A stretch of DNA of 6,280 nucleotides from positions 1 to 6,280 of the forward strand of contig JAFSRL010000023.1 in the NCBI GenBank assembly GCA_017446125.1, written 5' to 3'. This DNA comes from Lachnospiraceae bacterium (GTDB lineage Bacteria; Bacillota; Clostridia; Lachnospirales; Lachnospiraceae). The notes beneath the pieces were generated by a model that did not search any database, had not been told where the DNA came from, and worked only from the letters and a program-made list of their open reading frames with translations. The number at the start of each line of letters is the position of its first letter. Positions within the stretch are counted from its first letter, which is position 1. This document shows, piece by piece, positions 1 to 5,115 of this stretch. A program made the translations under genes and the position numbers.

Positions 1-304
1 AGGTGGTGTAGTCACCTACAAATTCAATACAGTGTAACACCGCATCAATCGACTTCGCCGTATCGCTTGCCAGCTCCGCGGGGCGCAGGAACGGAACGTC
101 CGCACCGGCCGCACGTGCCACCGCAGCAATCGCTTCCGAATCGGTGGAGACAACGACGCGGTCGATGTAGCGCGACTGCAGCGCCGCCTCGATCGTATAT
201 GTGATGAGGGGTTTTCCCGCAAGCGGTGTGATGTTTTTGTCCTTGATTCCCTTGCTGCCGCCGCGGGCGGGAATCATAGCGAGAATGGTGCGGTCGTTAA
301 TCAA
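1..304 (-). CDS. neuA: CMP-N-acylneuraminate cytidylyltransferase, N-terminal 101 codons (3' end outside window)
   Basis: Cytoplasmic enzyme that activates a nonulosonic acid with CTP, giving the CMP-sugar used by the glycosyltransferase. The visible N-terminal Rossmann-like half carries the nucleotide-binding motif PARGGSKGIKDKN (residues 12-24), then LAGKPLI (28-34), VVVSTDSE (50-57) and PFLRPAELASDTAKS (71-85), all typical of NeuA and its LegF/PseF relatives. The family is usually about 225-235 residues, so more than half is missing past the left edge. I chose a TTG start at 304: an in-frame TGA lies four codons upstream, GAGGAA stands 5 nt before the TTG, and the later in-frame ATG (residue 10) would remove the strand leading into the P-loop-like motif. 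It follows neuC after an 87-bp gap, unlike the overlapping junctions upstream. The N-terminal half alone cannot distinguish a Neu5Ac, legionaminic or pseudaminic acid substrate. Confidence 0.93.
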   Translation of the reverse strand, partial: MINDRTILAMIPARGGSKGIKDKNITPLAGKPLITYTIEAALQSRYIDRVVVSTDSEAIAAVARAAGADVPFLRPAELASDTAKSIDAVLHCIEFVGDYTT

Positions 305-363
305 AGCATTTCCTCATAACCGATGCAGGCGATAAGTACGTACAACGCATTGTGCAAGCACAT
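301..363 (-). CDS. possible 20-codon ORF coupled to neuA start (speculative)
   Basis: In the 87-bp neuC-neuA gap an ATG at 363 opens a 20-codon frame whose TGA (303-301) overlaps neuA's TTG start (304-302) as TTGA, an arrangement typical of translational coupling. The peptide has a hydrophobic middle (ALYVLIACIGY) and ends EEML. A purine-rich GGAAGGA lies upstream, but about 11 nt from the ATG, which is longer than ideal. The frame stays open well upstream, out of frame inside neuC, so it may be chance or the tail of a gene lost by deletion. I recognise no family. Confidence 0.2.
   Translation of the reverse strand: MCLHNALYVLIACIGYEEML
310..315 (-). promoter_or_regulatory. ribosome binding site of neuA
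   Basis: GAGGAA sits 5 nt before TTG at 304 and is the main reason for assigning a TTG start. An ATG at 308-306 is in another frame and reads only two codons before TGA. Confidence 0.7.
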
Positions 364-391
364 GCTTATGTCCGTCCTTCCGCCCTTGATA

Positions 392-1546
392 TCACCGGTT
401 AAAATCGATAAACCTCTTCTGTAAATCAATCTCCCAGAGTGCCGGATTGCGCACAAGCTCCATGAAGCGTGCCGTGGAATTTCCGTCACCATAAGTCGAT
501 GAGCGGTGGCGATGTTCATCCACCTTCCCGATCGCATCCATGATGTCCTGCTTGCTCTCCGTCACGTGCTGGATGTTCTTGTTGACCTCCGTCGTATACC
601 TGCCCTGCTGCCTTGTGCCGACATCAATGCTCGGTATCCCGTAAATATTCGCCTCGCGAATTCCGCCGGAGGAATTCCCCACCATGAAGTCCGCATTCTT
701 CAAAAGTGTTAAGAAGTGCTCGAAACGCAGCGACGGAAACAGACGGAACAGCCGGTTCCCGCGGAATCGCCGGTACTCATTCAAAATCAATTCATACCCG
801 AGATCGTTGTTCGGATAAATCACGACATACTTTCTGCCGGAAGCAATCACCGCGTCGACAACCTGCTTGATGTTGCCGCTCAAATCCTCATACTCCGTCG
901 TAACGGGATGATACATGAGAATCGCATACTTATCAAACGGAATCTCGTAACGCTCCTTCACCTCATCGAGCGAAGGCAGGGAAGGCGACATCATGATATC
1001 AATATCGGGCGAGCCGATGATATGAATATTCTTCTGCTCCTCTCCCAACTGGATCAGTCTTCCCGCCGCCTCGTCGTTGCTCACCATGTGGATGTGCGCG
1101 AACTTCGAGATCGCGTGACGAATCGAATCGTCAATCGTCCCCGAAAGCTCACCGCCCTCGATGTGCGCGACGATGATGTTGTTCAACGCGCCCACCACCG
1201 CGCCCGCAAGCGCGTCAATCCGATCGCCGTGCACAACAATCATGTCCGGCCGGTTCTTCATCACGAAACCGGTCAGGTCACGGATGACGTCACCCAAATC
1301 GTAGCTCATGTTTCTTGTATTGGCGAGGCCGAAGGCAATCGACACATGCCGGTAGTTGTCCTTCAACACTTCCTTATAAGTGTTTCCCAGCACCTCGATC
1401 AGGTGCATGCCGGAAACATAGATATAGCAACTGAACGCCGGATCTGCCTCGACTTCCTTCATCAAGGACTTCATCTTACCGTAGTCCGCACGTGTTCCGG
1501 TGATGAAGAGAATCTTCTTTTTGTTTTCTATTTTGGTTTTACTCAT
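392..1546 (-). CDS. neuC: UDP-N-acetylglucosamine 2-epimerase (hydrolysing), sialic acid type
   Basis: Cytoplasmic enzyme expected to convert UDP-GlcNAc to ManNAc plus UDP, the first committed step of N-acetylneuraminic acid synthesis. The 384-residue protein has the two-domain GT-B-like epimerase pattern: GTRADYGKM (17-25), HGDRIDALAG (106-115), HIEGGELSGTIDDSIRH (128-144) with the acidic and histidine residues of the active site, YPNND (244-248), GNSSGGIREA (290-299) and VGTRQ (309-313). It ends QKRFIDFNR, closely resembling the end of meningococcal NeuC as I remember it, so the C-terminus looks intact. The ATG overlaps the end of neuB by 8 bp and has AAGGAG 4 nt upstream, inside neuB. The main alternative is LegG, which uses a diacetamido sugar nucleotide. 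The NeuC-like tail and the NeuB-type neighbour favour NeuC, but the substrate is inferred. Confidence 0.93.
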   Translation of the reverse strand: MSKTKIENKKKILFITGTRADYGKMKSLMKEVEADPAFSCYIYVSGMHLIEVLGNTYKEVLKDNYRHVSIAFGLANTRNMSYDLGDVIRDLTGFVMKNRPDMIVVHGDRIDALAGAVVGALNNIIVAHIEGGELSGTIDDSIRHAISKFAHIHMVSNDEAAGRLIQLGEEQKNIHIIGSPDIDIMMSPSLPSLDEVKERYEIPFDKYAILMYHPVTTEYEDLSGNIKQVVDAVIASGRKYVVIYPNNDLGYELILNEYRRFRGNRLFRLFPSLRFEHFLTLLKNADFMVGNSSGGIREANIYGIPSIDVGTRQQGRYTTEVNKNIQHVTESKQDIMDAIGKVDEHRHRSSTYGDGNSTARFMELVRNPALWEIDLQKRFIDFNR

Positions 1547-2588
1547 TCCACTCCTTCACCATCGCCCGCGTCAGAAGCGTATCATCCTCAATGTCACATG
1601 CGGCGGTCTTGCCCATGATGTCGCCGTATTCCTCCGCGAGGATCTCGCCCGTGCCGGGACGCTTCACCCAGAGATTATCCTTCGAGAACATCTCGCCCTG
1701 CTTCACCGGCTTAATTGTGACAACCGACGCGTACGCAAAGTTAATCGTGACCTGTTCCTCCGGCAGTGCGGTCTTAATGCCGCCCTGCATCTGCGGAACC
1801 TCTCTCGCCGCACGCAACAGCTCACGTAAAGCGTCCTCGTCCATCGAGCACACGATGTCCGGACCTTCCCTGTCCATGTGATCCGTGAAGTGACGCTCGA
1901 CAACACGGGCGCCCAAAGCAATCGCCGCGATACAAGCGTTGTTGTTCACCGTGTGATCGGAAAGCCCGATCGGCGCCTGCGGGAAGGCGGTCATCAGTGC
2001 CTGCATACCGCCCAGTCTCACCTGCTCCGGCTTCGTCGGATAAAGATTTGTCGTATGCATCAAAGCGTACGGCACCTTGTGATGCTCCAAAATATCCACC
2101 GCCCGCATAACGGAAGGCATCGAGTTCATGCCGGTCGACATGATCATGGGCTTGCCAAAGGATGCGATGTGGTCTAAGAGCGGATAGTTGTTTAATTCAC
2201 CCGACCCGATCTTAAACGCCTTGACGCCGAACTCTTCCAGCCTGTCTGCCGCCGCACGCGAAAACGGTGTCGAGAGAAAGAGCATACCCTTCGACTCCAC
2301 ATACTGCATGAGCTCATACTCCTCATCCTTCGTCAAGGAGCACCTGCGCATCACTTCATAGATGGAAATGTCCGCGTTGCCGGGACGAATCGATTTCGCG
2401 GCGCCCGCGTACTCATCCTCCACGATGTGCGTCTGGTGCTTAATGAGTCTGGCACCCGCCCGGTGCGCAGCGTCCACCATGAGCTTCGCAACCTGCAGGT
2501 CGCCGCCGTGGTTGATTCCGATTTCCGGAATGACCAGGGGTCTCACGCCTGCGCCAATGACGATGTCACCGATCTGCACGTTGTTCAT
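1539..2588 (-). CDS. neuB: N-acetylneuraminate synthase
   Basis: Cytoplasmic synthase condensing phosphoenolpyruvate with ManNAc to give N-acetylneuraminic acid. The 349-residue length is that of the family: a TIM barrel (about 1-280) followed by an SAF/antifreeze-like domain (about 285-349). Motifs seen are EIGINHGG (22-29), KHQTHIVEDE (50-59), STPFSRAAA (106-114), KIGSGE (126-131), STGM (151-154), LSDHT (209-213), ERHFTD (231-236) and NLWVKRPG (305-312). His212 and His233 correspond to the metal ligands of meningococcal NeuB, and Arg310 to the SAF-domain arginine that contacts the N-acetyl group. The KHQTHIVEDE block and the following PGNADISIYE are hallmarks of the Neu5Ac-synthase subgroup as I recall it; legionaminic synthases have a different segment here (VKFQ-type). 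The ATG overlaps the maf stop as ATGA, with GAGGG 6 nt upstream. Confidence 0.95.
   Translation of the reverse strand: MNNVQIGDIVIGAGVRPLVIPEIGINHGGDLQVAKLMVDAAHRAGARLIKHQTHIVEDEYAGAAKSIRPGNADISIYEVMRRCSLTKDEEYELMQYVESKGMLFLSTPFSRAAADRLEEFGVKAFKIGSGELNNYPLLDHIASFGKPMIMSTGMNSMPSVMRAVDILEHHKVPYALMHTTNLYPTKPEQVRLGGMQALMTAFPQAPIGLSDHTVNNNACIAAIALGARVVERHFTDHMDREGPDIVCSMDEDALRELLRAAREVPQMQGGIKTALPEEQVTINFAYASVVTIKPVKQGEMFSKDNLWVKRPGTGEILAEEYGDIMGKTAACDIEDDTLLTRAMVKEWNE
1551..1556 (-). promoter_or_regulatory. ribosome binding site of neuC, inside neuB
   Basis: AAGGAG encodes Lys-Glu near the NeuB C-terminus and stands 4 nt before the neuC ATG at 1546. neuB reads on through it to TAA at 1541-1539, so the two genes are probably translationally coupled. 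Confidence 0.7.
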
Positions 2589-4465
2589 GCACTTCCCTCG
2601 CTTTCTTTTTCCTTCTCCTTTGCTTCCTGCTCTTTGGCGAACGCCTCCGCATCAAAGAGTCTGCGAATCTCATCAATCAGCGGATCCGCCTTGTCCCGTA
2701 ACAGGGCAAAGTACCGGCTCAACTGCGTATAGACTTCCAGTGCGTCCTTTTCCGTCCGGACAAAGAGCTCGTCCCCCGGCAGGTCGTCCTTGCTTAACAC
2801 CGCAAAGCTTTCCAGAAGCATGTACGCGCCCTGCAGGCGGATGATGGAACGCCTCGTCTCCGCCTCCTTCATCTTACTTACATAGTAGTCCGAGAAAACA
2901 TCCTTGTGATACTGCGCCGCCTTCTTCACCTGGTTCGAAAACGTAATCCCTTCCTCCGCGCACTGTTTGATATACTTCAACTGCGGAATGAAGCTTAAGA
3001 TCTGCTCCCGGAGTTCTTTTTCTTTCGTTTCATCAATCGCGGGCGCAAGCGCCGAAAGCAGTCCTGCCACATCCATGCTTGTCGTGCAATACGTATCAAT
3101 CGCCTCGCGGAAGGTCATGACCTTACTGCCCCGGATAAGCGCCCCGCCTTCCGTTGCGTCAATCACGTTTAACTCCGGATTCGCAATCATCTCCTGCTCA
3201 TAAAACTGAATGAAGCTCATCCAGTCAAAACGGCTCTTCACCATGTCCCCGTTCACACCCGGGATTTCCTCCACGTTGTGCCAGTCGGGATTATACATCG
3301 CACCGTCCGCATGCGTCCGCATGTCTTCGGCGTACGCCAAATCCTGCCCGATCAAAATGATGTTCTTCACACCAATCTGCTGCAGGCACACAAAAATCGC
3401 GGTCGCGACACTGCCGCCCACGTTTCCGTACGGCAAAAGCAATTCGTCCAGCCCGGCGATGCCGAAGAAGCTGCCGCCCACACCAAAGTAAATGAGATGC
3501 CCTTCATGCGCATCCTGTGTCGCGCGGTTGCCCATTGCGTAGAACAGAACGGGCAAATCGCGCACCAGCTCCGACTCCAAAAACACCGGACTCTTGATTG
3601 CGTCCACGCTCGCCGTCATGTGCGGCTTGATTCCCACCTCCTGCAGGACGGGAACCGCACGGTCCACCGCGACGATGAGCGCCTTGTCATTGATTTCCCT
3701 TAAGAGCTCCACGTTCTTGCGCAATGACGGTCCCGCAGCAACGATGACCGCCGGAATGTCCTTTCCCGCAAACGCCTCCTTCAGCTTGCTGATACTCGAG
3801 TTCGTCGATAAGCCCTTGACGACGCGAAGGAAATTCCCCGTATCCGCGCTGCCCAACTTCACCCTGGTGTTCGCGTCCGCCGCAAGATAGTTCGAGAGGC
3901 TGTTGCAGTCCTCGTAAAACGTGTTCTCAATCTCTGTCACCGGCGGCGTAATCATCATGTGCAAATCCGCCCGGTAGATGTCGACAATTTCCTCCGACAT
4001 GGTTTTGTAAAACGTGCCTTTATGGTGACCGGGCAGGTAAATGACAAATCTGGAATCCTCAAACAGCGCCGAATAATCCATGTGCTTACACACGAAGGAA
4101 AACTGCGCGATATCCGGCTCATAGATCACCACATAGGAATCGGTGCGTGTCAAACGTTTTAAAACAGCGTCCGCAAAATAACCGTCCAAAAACCCCTGCA
4201 TCGCAATCATTGTTCGGACGTTGCGGAAGGTCAACTTTTCCGCCCAGCGCCCTGCCTCGTACTGCGGGTCGTAGAGGCTGTTGAGGCGGGTTTCCTCACC
4301 GGTCTCTAAATCCACACAATACAGAATGGGCATTCCGTTGATGGCCTCGCCCATGCGGAAATGATTCGTTGCGGTGTTGTCCTCCGGAATCGGAAAACCG
4401 TAGCGCTTTTCGAAGGCGGCGTTGTTCTTTTCCCATATCAAGTTTTCGGATGTGTTGTTTGTCAT
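2585..4465 (-). CDS. Maf/DUF115 motility-associated flagellin glycosyltransferase
   Basis: Predicted cytoplasmic glycosyltransferase that places a nonulosonic acid on flagellin serine or threonine residues before export. The protein is 626 residues, a normal Maf length. The DUF115 (MAF_flag10) core begins near residue 235: VIVAAGPSLRKN (240-251), ALIVAVDRA (262-270), GIKPHMTASVD (278-288), GNVGGSVATA (347-356) and IILIGQDLAYAED (369-381). This core is structurally related to sialyltransferases in a solved Maf, which fits the neuBCA genes downstream. The C-terminal region is helical and ends in a charged KEQEAKEKEKESEG tail. I chose ATG at 4465 (MTNNTSENLIWEK) because it gives a family-like N-terminus. 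The frame is open 29 codons further, to an ATG at 4552, but that stretch is translated from an inverted-repeat element. No good ribosome site precedes 4465, so expression from the longer start cannot be excluded. The stop overlaps the neuB start. Confidence 0.9.
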   Translation of the reverse strand: MTNNTSENLIWEKNNAAFEKRYGFPIPEDNTATNHFRMGEAINGMPILYCVDLETGEETRLNSLYDPQYEAGRWAEKLTFRNVRTMIAMQGFLDGYFADAVLKRLTRTDSYVVIYEPDIAQFSFVCKHMDYSALFEDSRFVIYLPGHHKGTFYKTMSEEIVDIYRADLHMMITPPVTEIENTFYEDCNSLSNYLAADANTRVKLGSADTGNFLRVVKGLSTNSSISKLKEAFAGKDIPAVIVAAGPSLRKNVELLREINDKALIVAVDRAVPVLQEVGIKPHMTASVDAIKSPVFLESELVRDLPVLFYAMGNRATQDAHEGHLIYFGVGGSFFGIAGLDELLLPYGNVGGSVATAIFVCLQQIGVKNIILIGQDLAYAEDMRTHADGAMYNPDWHNVEEIPGVNGDMVKSRFDWMSFIQFYEQEMIANPELNVIDATEGGALIRGSKVMTFREAIDTYCTTSMDVAGLLSALAPAIDETKEKELREQILSFIPQLKYIKQCAEEGITFSNQVKKAAQYHKDVFSDYYVSKMKEAETRRSIIRLQGAYMLLESFAVLSKDDLPGDELFVRTEKDALEVYTQLSRYFALLRDKADPLIDEIRRLFDAEAFAKEQEAKEKEKESEGSA

Positions 4466-4476
4466 AACTGTTACCC

Positions 4477-4575
4477 GGTGACAAAGGGGACAGGTCCAAA
4501 TGTCATCGTCTCGCTGGCAGCTGCGTCTCGTCTCCCGGTCAGCAGATGACATTTGGACCTGTCCCCTTTGTCACC
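4477..4575. repeat. palindromic repeat element with perfect 31-bp inverted arms (REP/MITE-like)
   Basis: Arms at 4477-4507 and 4545-4575 are exact reverse complements over 31 bp, around a 37-bp spacer (4508-4544). The outer end reads GGTGACAAAGGGGACAGG. The spacer contains the 8-bp palindrome GCAGCTGC (4517-4524) and two copies of GTCTCG. As RNA on either strand it would form a very stable hairpin. GACAAAGGGGACAGGTCC-type palindromes recur as dispersed repeats in diverse bacterial genomes and are thought to be mobilised by RAYT/Y1 transposases; I make that link from memory. There is no transposase here and no obvious flanking target duplication. It has no T-run, so it is not a standard terminator. 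Its right end shares one base with the stop codon of the 104-residue gene, and its left end lies 11 bp before the maf ATG. Confidence 0.9.
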
Positions 4576-4889
4576 TAAGATGTCTCAACCCAACGATTCA
4601 AGGCCGGAATTACTTCATGGTGAAGGATGTCCGCGGTTAAGATGCCGTCTTCACTTCCGGCAGCATTCGTCAGTTTCCCGAGCGTTGCGCCCCAATCGCG
4701 CATCTGTTCCGCGAAATCCGTGATGGTTTCTCCCGCCTGTTCCAGTAATTGCGTATAAAGGATTAACTGCTTTAAGACCTTCGGCAACAGCTCCGCCGCC
4801 CGGCCGTCTCTTTGATAGTAATAATCGGCGATCATGTCCGCCTGCCGTATGGTTTTTTGCCCGAATTCCCGAACGTCTTTGTTCGCCAT
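4575..4889 (-). CDS. small helical protein of unknown function in flagellin-maf locus
   Basis: I do not recognise this family. It encodes 104 soluble residues with no signal peptide or membrane segment, predicted to be mostly helical: MANKDVREFGQKTIRQADMI, a YYYQRDGRAAEL segment, then LLPKVLKQLILYTQLLEQAG (about residues 34-53) with a heptad-like hydrophobic pattern, and a C-terminal helix ending NRWVETS. Size, helicity and position next to flagellin resemble flagellar export chaperones such as FliS, FliT or FlgN, but no diagnostic motif supports that, so it is only a guess. I chose ATG at 4889, with GAGGG 6 nt upstream; an in-frame TTG two codons earlier lies too close to that site. Its TAG stop uses the last base of the adjacent inverted repeat, so the C-terminus may have been set by the insertion. 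It has its own promoter and lies between the flagellin terminator and maf. Confidence 0.75.
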   Translation of the reverse strand: MANKDVREFGQKTIRQADMIADYYYQRDGRAAELLPKVLKQLILYTQLLEQAGETITDFAEQMRDWGATLGKLTNAAGSEDGILTADILHHEVIPALNRWVETS

Positions 4890-4895
4890 GTACAA

Positions 4896-4900
4896 CCCTC
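4896..4900 (-). promoter_or_regulatory. ribosome binding site of the 104-residue gene
   Basis: GAGGG lies 6 nt before ATG at 4889 but directly abuts the in-frame TTG at 4895, which decides for the ATG. Confidence 0.65.
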
Positions 4901-4923
4901 GTTTTGTGTGACAATTCCAGTTA

Positions 4924-4932
4924 ATTGTACCA
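4924..4932 (-). promoter_or_regulatory. extended -10 promoter for the 104-residue gene (and perhaps maf-neuBCA)
   Basis: On the minus strand TGGTACAAT forms an extended -10 element (TGn plus TACAAT, 4929-4924) in an AT-rich stretch, 34 nt before the ATG at 4889. With a 17-bp spacer the -35 position (4952-4947) reads GTGTAA, a poor match, which fits an extended -10 promoter. That position overlaps the outer arm of the compound repeat. I see no sigma-28 flagellar consensus here. Confidence 0.5.
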
Positions 4933-4948
4933 TAAATTCAGTAAAATT

Positions 4949-5051
4949 ACACCTCATCCGCCCTTCGGGCACCTTCTCCTCAAGGAGAAGGTACTATCCT
5001 AAAAGCTTCCCCTTGAGGGGAAGCTGTCACCGAAGGTGACTGATGAGGTGT
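4949..5051. repeat. compound palindromic repeat: four hairpins within a 10-bp outer inverted repeat
   Basis: The outer arms ACACCTCATC (4949-4958) and GATGAGGTGT (5042-5051) are exact complements. Inside are four successive perfect hairpins: GCCC-TTC-GGGC (4960-4970), a 10-bp stem with 2-nt loop (4971-4992), a second 10-bp stem with 2-nt loop (5004-5025), and GTCACC-GAA-GGTGAC (5026-5040). A short linker at 4993-5003 is the only unpaired stretch of any length. This matches, from memory, a dispersed intergenic repeat very common in gut Clostridia, with TTCCCCTCAAGGGGAA-type stems and CCTCATC ends. It encodes nothing. It starts just beyond the flagellin terminator, a common landing place for such elements. 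Confidence 0.88.
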
Positions 5052-5054
5052 TAT

Positions 5055-5083
5055 AAAAGGAGCTCCCGCTTGGGGAGCTCCTT
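5055..5083 (-). terminator. intrinsic terminator of the flagellin gene
   Basis: On the minus strand a perfect 11-bp stem, AAGGAGCTCCC / GGGAGCTCCTT, encloses the loop CAAGC and runs into TTTTAT. It lies about 33 nt past the flagellin TAA. It should isolate the highly expressed flagellin transcript from the genes that follow. On the plus strand the trailing sequence (CCTTATA) is a weaker tract. Confidence 0.88.
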
Positions 5084-5115
5084 CCTTATATGCTGTGTGG
5101 GGTTGGGCTCTATGC

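Noticed and set aside
305..391. Frameshifted or missing C-terminus of neuC
   Set aside because: NeuC already ends with the QKRFIDFNR tail seen in its relatives at normal length, so no lost coding segment is needed.
301..537. 78-codon minus-strand frame overlapping the end of neuC
   Set aside because: Most of it lies out of frame inside neuC, which has a family-like intact C-terminus. Only the last 20 codons, in the gap, merit mention.
716..1618. Long plus-strand open frame of 300 codons opposite neuC
   Set aside because: Antisense shadow of a well-supported epimerase gene; its His/Arg/Asn-rich composition is typical of reverse-complement reading, and it has no recognisable domain.
392..2588. 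legI/legG (legionaminic acid) naming, the usual choice beside flagellin genes
   Set aside because: Subtype motifs in NeuB and the NeuC tail fit the Neu5Ac enzymes better, and no legB/legC/legH companion is visible.
4466..4552. 29-residue N-terminal extension of maf as the annotated start
   Set aside because: It is a translation of the inverted-repeat element and gives a non-family N-terminus. It is kept as a finding because the preferred start lacks a good ribosome site.
4477..4575. Rho-independent terminator between the small gene and maf
   Set aside because: Neither side of the hairpin is followed by a T-run and the 37-nt loop is large; the exact 31-bp arms fit a dispersed repeat better. 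Some attenuation remains possible.
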